Shown in pieces: positions 52,401 to 64,000 of a stretch of DNA of 64,000 bases. The notes beneath the pieces were generated by a model. That model was not told where the DNA came from. It saw only the letters and a list, made by a program, of their open reading frames with translations, and made no database searches. The stretch is from Nautilus pompilius (taxonomy: Eukaryota; Mollusca; Cephalopoda; Nautilida; Nautilidae): the NCBI GenBank assembly GCA_018389105.1, contig JACATO010000648.1, forward strand, positions 1,736,001 through 1,800,000. Reading direction: 5' to 3'. The position numbers were made by a program, and so were the translations under genes. The stretch's first letter is position 1. Each line of letters begins with the position of its first letter.

Positions 52401-55400
52401 TTATGTCCTCAGCTATTGTTATGATTTTGTTGCTTTTTTTATCATAAAGTTCAGTTTTCTTTATAAGTCGAACAACAATAGTAACATTCTTGAAGTTGGT
52501 CACACTACCTCCCCTGTGTATAGAGCCATTTTTAACACAGCATATACATAAGCTACATACAGCAGTTGCCTAGCAACTATGGGAAAGATAACCAAATTTA
52601 TACACTTTAAGGAGGATGTGAGTGAAACCCAAAGCCATTTACAGAGCTGCTAAATGGCAAGATGCTATGGTTACTTAGGTGGTGTCTCGCTCCACTAAGC
52701 ACATGGTTCAAAACATAGAAAATTTCAACAAAACCATAGTGATGCAGATCAATGGCATTAATAGTGCAGAGCAAAATGCACGCAGGTGTTAGTCATCATT
52801 ATTATGCACTCCTGAGATTGAACAGAAAACAAAAAGAAAGAAATCAGGTAAGCATGCCATTTGCATGTATTAGTTCATTAGATAACAGACTAATATTGGA
52901 TCTTCATTTCCCATATTTTGCTTTATATTTGTACATTCAAAAAAAAAAAAAAAGTTTGCAATAGTTTTTCTGTCCAAGAACAAAAACAAATTCTATTTTT
53001 GATGCTTCAAGAACAACAAGCCTCCTCATCTACATCAATACATAGAAATTGATGGATATAGCATTTGCAATCAATGGAATCTTGGGTTTTATAAATGAAA
53101 AGCACTCATTCATGTTCAGTAGCTAGGAAAAACAAATCCACTCAAACACATAATATTCCAAGATTGGTATTATTTTTCTAACTATTGTTTTCAGCTCTTT
53201 AGATGTAGAAAACAATGTGTTTATCTATTTTCAGTATTATTTTAGTTTTTTGATTACCAAGGCAATAATGTGTAAGAATGTTAAATATATAAGCTGTTAC
53301 TAAGGAAAGCACTAGCAGAACTCACCTACATACTCCAGGGAAGCCAATTTATCCCCAACACCTTAACAGCCACTTCATCACATATGCTTTTTTTCTCCCA
53401 AACACAGGTGTAATTTTCTTTAAATATGATGAAAAAATAACAAACCAAAATCAGTTTAGAGATTTTTGGCCATATGAGTAATAAGGAAATATATTGTGCA
53501 GTATTTTCAGAGTGACAGAGACCCTGCTGCTAAGAGAATTTGGAACTAGAAAGTCTGATATCAGTCTTCATACTACAACACAAAAGATTCTGGAGCAATT
53601 TGAAATTAATTCAAAGTTTATTAAAGCACTTAACCTGCTCATAAAACAGGCACAAATTATGCTCAGTTTTGCATAATATTATATATATATATATAAACGA
53701 CTACTCTTCAATCCATTTCTGGAATTACCTGCATTCATAAGAAAAGTTACTAGTAAAATGACTGCTGTAACTAGATAAACTCAATTGACTGAAACCACGT
53801 GGAATGGTCATAAGCTCTGTTAAAATACAAAGAATGCTTGAATCAATGAAAAAAAAATTTTAAAAAATGCAGTTTTCAGAAAGAAAAAAAAATAATTGAT
53901 AAATACCTTTCAGGTGTTCTGTAGTATCACTGCAAATTTAAATCTCCAATTTAAAAGATTTCTGCCTAGAAATAAAAGTGATAATAACAGAACAGATGGT
54001 TCTGCTATCGCAAAGTGTTTCAAGGGAGATATGTGAGAAAATTTAATCTATGTAAAGAGATGAGAGATGATATATTTTTTTAAAAAGTAATTTTAAATCT
54101 TCCTCTACAATGAATGATTAAAAAAATTAATTAAGATGTAAAAATAAGAAATTTTTATTTTTGGTTGATGTACCAAGATTCTTTCATTATTATTGCCATG
54201 GGGTGCAATATTTTCAAATTGCAATGATTTGTTTCTCAACTCGTCTAAGCACAAATGACGATGCACACAACATCAGCAGCAGCTACAACCACTGTTTACA
54301 TCCTAAGCATCCTTTACTCAACCATAAAATGTCAAAGAAGACCCCCTGGCAAATCTCTCATCTTTGCAAAGATTCCAAATTACTTTTGTTCACCTCATAG
54401 TTGACTTGTATTCCAGCTTCATCATAAAACCAACATGGCTTTAAACATACAAGATAAATCCGCTATTAGAGGAGTACACATTTGGGGAATTCTGTCTCAT
54501 GCAAGAATTGGATTGGAGCACTGTAATCTTCTCTGATCATTAAAACTTTGCCGCTGTTAAGTGCCAAAGTAAGTCAGCAGCTATTTCCATCTACCGCCCA
54601 AGTTAATGATGCAGAGTTTCCAATTGATGGCACATTGAACATGCAGACAGACTTAACAATGTAACCAGAAAACACCATTTTCCAATAGCTGTTTCTTATT
54701 TTTGCTTCAACACAATTAAGGTTCATGGTTCCTTTATTGAGATTCTGAGGGATAGAAGCAGATTCCTATGACTCTTCAGGATACTACATTTATTTTGAAA
54801 TTAATGTTGCTGAGCCTGATAGTGGCAATGAGATAATGCAGTGAAATATAATTTTGTGCAATTTGCATCACTTTTCGTAATAGACATTAAATCTTTGTCA
54901 GCACAACAATGTCCTATTTCATGATTGGTAACCAGGTGAGACAAATTACTAACTTGATAGAACAGATGGAAAATGGTGCTTGTGAATTCTTGTTTTTCAC
55001 TTAATAATTTTCATGACAAAGTTCAACAACATCAGAATGAAAATTTTATGCCATGATAAACTTTTCATTCAGGATTTAGTTATATTAAAGGATAAGAATT
55101 TGTGAACGTGTGCATGTGTGTGTGTCCGTGCAAGCAAGTGAATGTGTGGTATAAACAGTTACCTCCTGTAGGTATTTAATTTCATTTGTTTCTAAAAATT
55201 TTCAGTACAAACAATATTGTGTGCATTCTAGTTGAGAGAGATAGTGGGCTGCATAGTGTTCTGTTGCACACCATAGTTATGTAAGATAGCAAGGTATTCT
55301 GTTTGCATCATAATTGTGCCAGGGTCACAATGTCAAAATACTCATTTTCATTCAAATTTTTTTGAAGATTTGGAAATAAATACATTTCCTTGACCTATAA

Positions 55401-55739
55401 GTAGTACTTGATTTGAAAAAAAAAAAAACAATATTTAGATTTTTAAAAAAAATCTTATATGGTAGACATTTTACAGGATTTCAAAAAAAGTCATAGCCAA
55501 ATAGCAAGTTTTTTCAATATTACATCTACACACCCAGTTAAACTCTTGATTTTATGGCTAGAATTTTGCATGTATAAAGACAAAGAATTTGACAGTATAA
55601 CTTGCAAATCTCTAGATCTAGTCAAAATCTCACTTGATGCATAAAAGGAGAAATTTCATTCTAAAAATCCAGACTCCTTAAGGATTTTTTCTTGTCATTG
55701 ATAATGAATATATATGATTGTAGATATGATAACAAGGCT
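46401..55739. other. AT-rich non-coding DNA, no gene recognised
   Basis: Longest featureless part of the window. Minor repeats are (AAT)n at 47000-47038, (TTTA)n at 48914-48945 and (TA)n near 53680-53695. The segments 51240-51680 and 54450-54750 are compositionally complex and less AT-rich, without open frames, and might be conserved non-coding DNA. The segment 49700-49910 (GTTTTCCTGCTCCAAATGCC) may be an old repeat. Confidence 0.45.
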
Positions 55740-58170
55740 TCAACTGAAAACATGTCTTTGCCCAGACTTGATGAGCTGCTTGTTTTCATGGCTTCCCTGA
55801 GAGGTCTGGTGCTTCCATAGAATATTCTGGCTTAGATGCCATCAGGATTGAAGCCGATATGTACGAGCTACAACAGCAAGACAAAGTAAAATGCACAATT
55901 ACAAACATACTCTTTGTGCTCAAATATATTCAATATGTAACATTCTGTAAGATGGCCCTAGATGAGTTCTTCAAGAATTTCCCAGTTCAGCATTCTCGGC
56001 CGCAACAGATGAAATGGAAGCAGCTTGCTCTAAAGTGAATAAACTGCATAAAAGTTGAATCTGTAAAATGTGCCAACACACATCTTCAAGTTCTGATCAT
56101 GGCAGACAAGGCAGTCCAAGAATGCAATGTTCAAATCAATGATGGATTACCTCCAAAGAGTAGAGATAACTCTGTTTTTTGTAGTAGTCATTCAGAAATC
56201 TCACCTTAAATTACATTTGTAAGCTGTAGAACTGAATAGAATACTTTTTTGCAATAAATCAAATACAATCCAAGCTAGCCATAATATTTTTTTAGATATT
56301 CATACTCTCAAGACTAACCACTCCAAACATGAAATGAACTTGAAGCAGGCAACATATCAAATACCAAGATTAAATTCCCATTCATATTAGTAGGCTCAGA
56401 TAATGCTTGTGCATGCCTGAACAGGTTAATGAAGGTTCACTCTGGCTTGGTTGGCATCTCAAACAATGCCAATGATACACAGCACTTTAACTGGGATCAC
56501 CAGAACTGTCATGCAAGTGTGGTGAGTTCAAGGTTCAGTCTGATTTAAAGCCAGATAAGGGTCATGGCAATCAATTTGCCATGAAAAGTAATATACTCTA
56601 CAACTTGATTATTCATGTCTATGTTCCAAAAGAGTATGTATCACAAATCTTGAACACTGATGATAATAGACAGAAGTTTTATGAAGAGTGTAGCTAAGTG
56701 AATCAATGGAGATTTAAATCTATGGGTGCCAGTGAAGAAACACAAGATGTATGTACATGTCTGGTAACGAGAAGTGCAAAGTCAAGATTCAAAACAAGAC
56801 TATAGATCATGAAAAGACCAAGAATTTGTATGGGCAACTTTTGGTTCTTGCTAAATCTAGCTGGGGCATTGACCAATAACATGCATTTGGCAAAGTATGA
56901 ATTCACACTGACACTGACAGCTCCAGTTGCCCCAAACAAGTCTTCTTTCCCATGCACTGACAAGTCACAGTTGATTCATGTTCTTGAAAAGATAGCAAAG
57001 ACAGAAAAACCAAAGAGCGATACAAAGTTATCGGTAGACCAAAAAATATCCCATCATGTGCCAAAACCCACAAACATAGTATTATTACCAAGTTAATGCT
57101 TCCTCCTCCTGCGCAGAAGATTGTTGTGATGGGTGATGTGGTGGTTGTCCAGAAACTAACAAATAAACCAGCAACAGTGCAGATAGCTAAAGATCTAAGC
57201 AAATGTCTCCATGATAGACTTATCAGTCTCACAATGGATCATGATGAAATAATTCTTGTGTTTAATATCTAAAAAGAGAATTCTTTCAAGAAGTCAACCA
57301 GAAAAAAAAAAGATGATACCATCAAACAGTTCCAGTCCAATAACAAGTAAGAGAAGATACATCACAATGACTGAATTCCTGTCTCATGATCAAACAATGG
57401 CTGATTTGTGGCAGAGTAACTTGCAGAAAAAAAACACTTTTTCATTAAAAACTCCAAGTTAGTAATTGTTTCATTGTCAGGTCGCACCAGTAGCAACAGC
57501 AGTGTGCAATTCAGAGACGATAATCATGGGAAAGATGATGCTATGGTTTCAAGCAATATCTGTGTCATGGCATTGCCCAAATAATGCAGAGTTGAAAGTT
57601 TTCTCTACAGACACAGATGTTCTAGTCTTGGCTATCACAAATTATCATCTGCTAAAAAACATCATCTAGATGGCATTTGATGTTCTGCAGATATAAGTGA
57701 TGTGGATGATAAGTCCTTCAGGATTAAGACAACATGATTCAAGATCTTAAAAGCAGAGAGTAACAACGTCAGTAGTCTATGTGCATCACTGAAGATATTG
57801 TTGTGACAGAAAATTTCATTTCTATTTTGACTACATACATTTGTCTGTGTTGTTTACTGCTCAGAGCATATCCATGTTCAAGATATTCCGGAGTTGCAAT
57901 GGTATTTCTTCTGCAAACATGGCTACAAATGAAAAGCTGTCAAGCAGGTATTGTAGGATCCATTAGAAAATGACTTCTACAAGGACATTGATGGTCAGCT
58001 CAAGCCAAGAGCAGCTGGATGTGCTTCTAGCACCCGAAGCCATAATCAAATCAAAATGGTCAAGTGTCACTGAAAAGTGAACTGGTCAACAAAGAGACTG
58101 ACTGGACAGTTCACTCCTGCTTATTCAATCCTAGACATCTCGCTACTAGGTCATATTGATACTAGTTTTT
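55740..58170 (+). pseudogene. broken gene of an uncharacterised mobile-associated family (VGSDNAC / DTDVLVLA protein)
   Basis: Short conserved blocks read in order on the plus strand. LVGSDNACACLNRLMKVHSG with GLVGIS is at about 56387-56463. MGNFWFLLNLAGALTNN followed by YEFTLT and FPCTDKSQLIHVLE is at about 56827-56990. PATVQIAKDLSKC with RLISLTMDHDEIILVF is at about 57170-57270. FSTDTDVLVLAITNY is at about 57600-57645. HVQDIPELQWYFFCKHG is at about 57870-57922, and DIDGQLKP with APEAIIKSKW near 57980-58060. From memory these match a multi-copy, unnamed protein family of molluscs and cnidarians that is several hundred residues long and often ends in a Cys-rich tail. The DTDVLVLA block recalls a PIN-like nuclease fold, which is inference. 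The copy is broken in many places and cannot make the protein. Its true ends are unclear. It lies upstream of, and in the same direction as, the FLYWCH-MULE remnant. Confidence 0.7.
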
Positions 58171-58199
58171 CCTTCAGGAACTATTGATTTATAACATTT

Positions 58200-58600
58200 T
58201 TTACACCAGAACTCAGGGTGGAAAACACTAGAAGACACCAGACGTCTTGGGGTATGGTCCTAATGTTTCCTTTTCTTTCTTTCTTTTGGTACTACCGCTT
58301 TTCACTATTCATCAATTATATTAAATATATAAACATATAAGCATGTAACAGTATAAATATTTATGTAAATTTATATATATCACCACATTATGAGAATCGT
58401 GTTTGAAGACCAAATACTGACTTCTGCCCTGACACCTTTTTGACTCCAGAAATATGACCAACTTTATTTCAGGATTTGGGTAATTATTGTTTGTACATCA
58501 AAGTGCATGTGTTTCTCCTCTGTCCTCTAAATTATAGAAATAACCAAATTTTAACCCCATCTTCAGTTATGCCCTGACTAATCACTTCATCACACAATGG
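58200..58600. other. spacer between two broken coding regions
   Basis: About 400 bp of AT-rich DNA with short TA-rich stretches. No open frame, and no terminal repeat that would clearly separate two elements. Confidence 0.4.
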
Positions 58601-58604
58601 AAAA

Positions 58605-60220
58605 AAAAAATTGTTGATGACTTTAACTACATCTATGAGAAACATAAAAGAAATGTCAATGGCTCAAAACAATAGTGGATGTGTGAAAGTGTTCTTGTAA
58701 AGCAAGGGTGCATATTTGTACAAATGATGAAGAACACAAGATTGTTTAAGAGTGTAGATGAGCACAATCATGCTACACTGCAAAAAGGCTAAGGAAACAA
58801 TTGCTGACATGAAAATAGAATCAATTATTTCACAAAATGCTCCTCAACCTGTCATTTCCAAGGCAACCACTAATCTGAATGAAGGTGCTTTGGCAGAATT
58901 GCCATCGACGTCTTTAATGAGTTATAAATATTCTGCATTAGAGGCAGGAAGAAAAAAATGCTGCTGCTGTTCCTAAGGAATGACATAACATAGTTATGCT
59001 ATTCCTGATAAATATTGCAAACTTGGCTGTGGTGTCCAGTTTATGCAGTTTGATAGTGGTGAAAATGATCACAACCACATTTCGATGTTTACAACAGATG
59101 CTTGTTTGGACAATTTTGAAAAGATCAATAGTTGGGCAGGTGATGGTACTGTTAAATGAAGCCCGTACATTTGCTATCAAATGTACACCCACCCTGCACA
59201 TTCAAACTGACACCGTCAGTGTTCTTCCTGACAAATAAAGCAAGCTGTTTATGATCGGTGATTTGCCAAGCTGAGAGAACTATGACCAAACATAAGACCA
59301 GATATCTTGATGATGGATTTTTGAAAAAAATTTTCTGTTAACAGTTACTCTAATAATTTTTCCTGGTGCATCAGTAACAAGTTACTTGTTCCATCTTTCC
59401 CAGAATGTTTACAAAAAAGGAGGTGATCAATGTAGGCCTTAAGCCAAGACACCATCAAGACGAGTTTAGTCTAAAAATTATGCTTCACTGCACTTGCTTT
59501 CCTTCCTGTTAGTGATGTTGTATTGATAGTTTTGAGGAACTTGTAGATGATGATGATTTTCCCTAAGAAATTTTTCCATACTTTGAGACTTATTACGTTG
59601 GAGGAAAGTGAGGTAATGGTTGGAGCCTGTTTTCCCCCATTGCTTCCTGGAACATTCCATTGAAAATGGCGTGCCATGCACAAATAATAACATTGAGGGA
59701 TTCCACAATGTCCTTCAAGGTTTAGTCACAAATGTCCATCCCAATACTTCAACCTTGATTACTGCTCTGAAAAGGGAGGCAGCCTTGGCTAGGACCAAAC
59801 TGCTACACTATAAATGTGGAAACACTGATGCAAAAGAGAAAAATTACATTACAGAGATGTTGACCACTGTGTCACGAATTTATTACAGATATATGACCCT
59901 TGCAGATAAACTTAATTTTCTTTTTGGAATTGTCCATAGCTTGAAAGAATTAAAACAACAATAGATCCTGAAGTAAAAAAAATGCTAGCAATATGACCTA
60001 ATAATGAACTGTTTAGGAGCAAAGTAATCAGAACAAAATGTCCAGTAGTGAAAATTCCTAGAAACGACAAAGAGATGTTCAGGAGTGAATCAAAGGAACT
60101 GCCATGCAGCGACCTTTCTGCCTGTGCAACCAACTGTGTGAGAACAAGAATCTCATCATGACAGTTTTGTGCCAGATGATGATAGCAATGATGAAAGTTA
60201 ACTCGATGAATAAGCATTTA
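58605..60220 (+). pseudogene. FLYWCH zinc finger plus MULE (Mutator-like) transposase remnant
   Basis: Plus-strand blocks follow the order of FLYWCH-MULE proteins. A FLYWCH-type finger spans about 58614-58790, with YEKHKRNVNGSK, a W-x-C, QGC and DEHNHA. Next is the linker KKAKETIADMKIESIISQ and LAELPS (58785-58920). The first catalytic Asp block, WAGDGTVK, is at about 59132-59155. The second, RPDILMMDF, is at about 59300-59322. The FHLSQNVYKKGGD block lies at about 59380-59420. Finally the catalytic Glu block NNNIEGFHNVLQGLV lies in a 114-codon open stretch from 59620 to 59964, followed by HPNTSTLITALKREAALART. MULE transposases move DNA elements by cut and paste; the FLYWCH finger binds DNA. 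Stop codons and frameshifts separate the blocks, and one expected Cys before FHL is Tyr, so the enzyme is dead. The family assignment is firm because all four MULE blocks are present in order. Confidence 0.85.
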
Positions 60221-61949
60221 TAAACATTTCCAGTTAAGGGAATCAGACAAATATTTATTCTGTCAGTTATTAGCTGATGTGATTAAAATTTGTGATTGAC
60301 CATCTATCTTTATATCCCATATTACAAGTTGATGATTTTGAAATCTAAAATGGCTCCACATGCCAAGTTTTAAATAAAAGTATATTTGTGTAATATACAA
60401 AATATACACGCTGAACGGGTTGTACACAATGCATAGCTTCAAGAATCTAATCCATGTTTAAGCAACATTACATAGAATACACAAGTAGATCAGCCACCAT
60501 ATTGAATTATTTTCAAAACTGATGCATCTGGTATATTCAGTAAGCGCATATATAGAATCCTCGACCCTGAAACAGTCAAGTTAATTCTTAATTTTGTGCT
60601 TGTAAACTGATCAGGACTAATGATAGGAAGACTTTTGCGTAACAATAGTTGCGCTGTAAAATCTAAAAATCAACTCACCAAAAGAAAGATAAACACACAA
60701 GATACCTGAGACAATAGTGCTGTATGGAATTCTTACGAGTCCCAACGTTTACTATCTTTCTTTACTCTTAACTCAGATAAGCACAAGACGTGGTGGCAGT
60801 CTCTAAAGTACAAAAAATGCAAAAATATTTAATTATTTTATGTGTGTATCCAATAACCTGCTTCAGGTAATTTTAGCAATGAGACCAAACTATAAATAGA
60901 AATTAAAAGACAGGTGAACGAAATCAATAAGTAGATATTTTCCATACAGGAGAACATTAGTATACCACCTGTATCAGACAGATCTATCAGATATATTATA
61001 CTACAAATCTGTCTTCTAATGAGATCTTTCGGAAAGAAAAAAAAATGCATACCTCAAAGGACTGTTACAGGTATGCTATCTATTGATTTAACGTATTTCT
61101 TACATTTCATACTTAGTAATTAGTATTATCTCAGCAAGACCAGTAGCCCCTGATTCAATGTAAAACTCAATTAAGCATATTTCTGGTACTCGAATCCGTG
61201 AAGCAGAAATATGTATCCGTTTAAAAAGTATTCACACAAATCATAATAATTTTAAAGAAAACAACAACTAACCGTAACAGAAGAGGTTCTCAATATACTT
61301 CAGGGCATTTTACTTCTGAAAATTTCTCAACATCTGAGATGTAGAGTTTGCAATTATCCAGTTTCATGCATTAACTGTAGCTACAAGGGTTGGATATCAC
61401 AATGAAGTGCTGTCTTATATTTAGATTTAATGAAAATATCATAATACTAGAAATAATTAAGTAAAACATAACAGCACATGAAGTTTAGTTCAGTCATCAT
61501 TTATAGTATGCAGAACAATTTTAAATGTTAGATGTACACAATTTGAATTGTAGAAATTTAAATGACAGGGGGTTTACCAAAAAATTAATGATTTCAGGGA
61601 AGTTGCTGATGACAAATTCTTTTGGTTATTTACTCATTGCCAATACTAGAGGTCAAGTACGAATTGGCTAACATTTTAACATTGCTTACTGTTAGGAAAA
61701 AGTGGAGTATTACAGATAAGTGGAATAGAAATTCTGCAGCTGTTTTTTTTTTTTAGTTATAGAGTGAATCAGTATAAAAACCATTTCAAACAACAGCTTT
61801 TCTCTGGGGAGCATACTCAAGTAATAGAGGCTGCCCATCTCTCCATGCTTACTAAACCAACCAGTCTCAGCAGCAGTGGTTATCCCTCTACATGAGAGAC
61901 ACATAGTACCACAGCCATCTGAGCGTTGTGTATCCTGCTCCGTGAGATG
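60221..61949. other. AT-rich non-coding DNA
   Basis: No gene is supported. The minus-strand frame at 60838-61050 is hydrophobic and AT-driven, with no domain. Confidence 0.5.
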
Positions 61950-62135
61950 TCCACCACCTCAAATCTCTGGAGAGCACCTGGCGAAACAACCTGCACACAC
62001 GAACGACTGGGCTGGCGGAGAAAGAGCGAGAAGAAACCAAGCCGAGGAGGTACACCAAACCAAGCTGAACAAGAATGAAAGCCAGGCCCACAGCCTCGGC
62101 AGTCCAGCAGGCTGCCCTCGTACAAACAAGTGTAA
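61950..62135 (-). repeat. SINE-related copy in a GC-rich island
   Basis: The minus strand reads TTGGTTTCTTCTCGCTCTTT then CTCCGCCAGCC, followed by GTTTCGCCAGGTGCTCTCCA. This parallels the TTTCTTCTTGCTCTTCTTC, CACCAGCC and TTTTCTCCAGGCACTCTCTG order of the copy near 26.0 kb. Several overlapping open frames of 80-105 codons on both strands run through this GC-rich stretch and are by-products of composition. Confidence 0.45.
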
Positions 62136-62736
62136 CAGACATTATTTAAGTTGTACGTACGTGAACCAGGTGAAAACTAATATTAAAAAATGATTAATGC
62201 TCAACTTAAGACAAAATTTTAAACAATCCCTGAATTTTTATCAATATAAAATAACTGGAATGTCTTTTTTAAATTGTATTTTATAGAGATTTTATCAACA
62301 AAGGATAATTTCATTTTAACCTGATAATTAGTTAGGTTGTTTTTTTTAAAAGGTAATTAAGGTGTAAAAGAGGGATAGAGAAAAGTATAGTTAACTTGGT
62401 AACAAAAAAAACAGAACACTTAGAATTGTATAAAAAATGGTAAATAATACTAAAAAATAAACCAAAAAAGAATTCTCAATAACTGAAATAAGAGAAAATA
62501 TACTGATGTATAACCTGATGATGACTGGGACAATAATGAAGAAACAACAAGTGATTTAAGGAAGCTGGTTCTAGCTTCAGAAAGGTGCAATAATCCCAGT
62601 TTTCAAGCCTGTTTTTGTTTCATGTTTTATCTTGCATTATATTCTTCAAGTTAAATAAAAACAAAAGTTTGAGCCAGGTTGTAGAATACATGAAGCATTA
62701 TAAAAACTTAAATGTTTGAGTTTTTTCCTCTTTTTG
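62136..62736. other. AT-rich non-coding DNA
   Basis: Nothing identifiable before the GA array begins. Confidence 0.55.
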
Positions 62737-62799
62737 AGAGAGAGAGAAAGATGACGTCGGTACATAGAGAGATAGATAGATATGACGTCAGGATGTCGG

Positions 62800-62851
<52 letters not shown>

Positions 62852-62868
62852 TGGAGAGGCGAGGAGAT

Positions 62869-62900
<32 letters not shown>

Positions 62901-62954
62901 TGGAGATGGAGATAGAGAGAGAGAGAGAGAGAAAGAGATGGAGATAGAGAGATG

Positions 62955-62988
<34 letters not shown>

Positions 62989-63586
62989 ATGGAGAGAGAG
63001 AGAGAGAGAGAATGGAGATAGAGAGATGGAGAGAGAGAGAGAGAGAGAGATGGAGAGAGGTGGAGATAGATGGAGAGAGAGAGATGGAGATAGAGAGAGA
63101 GAGAGAGAGAGAGAAAGAGATGGAGATAGAGAGATGAGAGAGAGAGAGAGAGAGAGGATAGAGAGAGAGAGGAGAGAGATAGAGAGAGAAAGAGATGGAG
63201 ATAGAGAGAAGAGAGAGAGAGAGAAGAGAGATGGAGAGAGAGATGGAGATAGAGAGAAGAGATGGAGAGAGAGATGGAGAGAGGTGGAGATAGATGGAGA
63301 GAGATAGAGAGAGAGAGAGAAAGAGATGGAGAGAGATAGAGAGAGAGAGAGATGGAGAGAGAGAGAGAGCGAGAGATGGAGAGAGATGGAGAGAGATGGA
63401 GATGAGAGAGAGAGAGAGAGAGATGGAGAGAGAGAGAGAGAGAGAGAGAGAAGAGATGGAGAGAGAGAGATGGAGAGAGAGAGATGGAGAGAGATGGAGA
63501 GAGAGAGCGAGAGAGAGAGATGGAGAGAGAGAGGAGATGAGAGATGGAGAGAGGTGGAGATAGATGGAGAGAGATAGAGAGAGATC

Positions 63587-63627
<41 letters not shown>

Positions 63628-63661
63628 TGGAGAGAGATGGAGAGAGAGAGAGATGGAGAGA
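62737..63661. repeat. GA-rich satellite-like array, about 0.9 kb
   Basis: (GA)n is broken up by GGAGATGGAGA and GATAGA words. A longer segment, AGAGGTGGAGATAGATGGAG, recurs near 63055, 63280 and 63550, showing higher-order duplication. The left edge holds TGACGTCGGTACA and TATGACGTCAGGATGTCGGT, related to the TGACATCAGTACA motif of the 8.2-kb array read on the minus strand. Open frames of up to 362 codons here are pure Ser/Leu/His or Glu/Arg repeat translations. Confidence 0.95.
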
Positions 63662-64000
63662 CATCCATGAGCATCACACGAGCTTGGTTTTTCCGGTGAC
63701 CGACTTGTATACTAACCCTAACCCTGACTCTCACTGACTACAAGTGAAATTCCATAATAACCATTTTAATTTCCACCGAAAAAGAGACATCTAAATCTCT
63801 AGAGATATCACTCTTTTTTTTCTTCCTTTGATATCTTTTTTTAAAATTTAAACAAATCAAAAAAAAAAAAAAAGTTTTTCTAAGTAAAAATCAAGTCCTT
63901 TATTTTAAAATTTGTTGAATTCAATATTTTATTTTTTTTTCTTTTCAACAAAACAAAAAAACTTGCAAAGTTTTTGCTCCAACTGGAGAACACAGAACCC
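63662..64000. other. non-coding DNA
   Basis: It contains two CCCTAA units at about 63712-63724 and A- and T-rich runs. No gene. Confidence 0.5.

Larger units (their letters stand above)
55740..60220 (+). mobile_element. candidate compound Mutator-like transposon, decayed
   Basis: Two unrelated broken coding regions lie head to tail on the same strand with only about 400 bp between them, in a window otherwise almost empty of coding sequence. They may belong to one large element. I could not find convincing terminal inverted repeats or a 9-bp target duplication by eye, so the outer limits are just the limits of recognisable coding sequence. Confidence 0.4.

Noticed and set aside
55200-60420. 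Terminal inverted repeats for the 55.7-60.2 kb region
   Set aside because: I compared flanks by eye and saw only weak AT-rich similarity, not enough to define ends.
61876-62193. Overlapping 80-105-codon open frames on both strands
   Set aside because: They lie in a GC-rich SINE-like patch. All frames are open because stop codons are rare there, and none shows a domain.
63712-63724. CCCTAACCCTAAC-like telomere repeat
   Set aside because: Only two units; too short to call an interstitial telomere.
62646-63734. Minus-strand open frame of 362 codons, the longest in the window, with overlapping 318-codon and several 60-90-codon frames
   Set aside because: They are Ser/Leu/His/Ile or Glu/Arg translations of the GA array, with no non-repeat protein sequence.

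Overview
The window looks like AT-rich, gene-poor nuclear DNA from an animal. The likeliest source is a mollusc, perhaps a coleoid cephalopod such as an octopus. That guess rests on long featureless AT-rich stretches, dense microsatellites, tRNA-derived SINEs with a 'TTTCTTCTCGCTCTTCTTC' body, and a broken gene of an uncharacterised family I associate with mollusc and cnidarian genomes. No bacterial operons, Shine-Dalgarno starts, rRNA or intact tRNA genes are visible. I found no host protein-coding exon I can defend, so the window is probably intronic or intergenic.

Layout: 1-6.7 kb is AT-rich DNA with one minus-strand SINE (about 1.13-1.53 kb). A 386-bp mariner-type MITE with perfect 47-bp inverted repeats lies at 6760-7145. 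A CT-rich minisatellite lies at 8.15-8.45 kb and a decayed minisatellite at 11.74-11.99 kb. A 1493-bp Tc1 element with long inverted repeats and a recently broken transposase lies at 14960-16452; its sequence resembles a Tc1 family common in fishes. Two decayed copies of a second Tc1-like family are at 18515-19109 (internally deleted) and about 42618-43880 (near full length). SINE copies lie near 25.95, 32.56, 38.05, 42.3, 46.15 and 61.95 kb. A fresh five-copy 90-bp tandem repeat is at 38947-39396. A compact cluster of SOX-like motifs is at 41.3-41.65 kb.

The richest part is 55.7-60.2 kb. It holds two adjacent, same-strand, broken coding regions. The first is an uncharacterised gene with 'VGSDNAC' and 'DTDVLVLA' motifs. 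The second is a FLYWCH zinc finger plus MULE transposase with both catalytic Asp blocks and the C-terminal 'NNNIEGFHNVLQGLV' block still readable. Together they may be one compound Mutator-like transposon. The window ends with a 0.9-kb GA-rich array that shares a TGACRTC-RGTACA motif with the 8.2-kb array.

No set of genes works together here: the coding potential is transposon-derived and apparently dead. The only element with signs of possible recent mobility in trans is the MITE.
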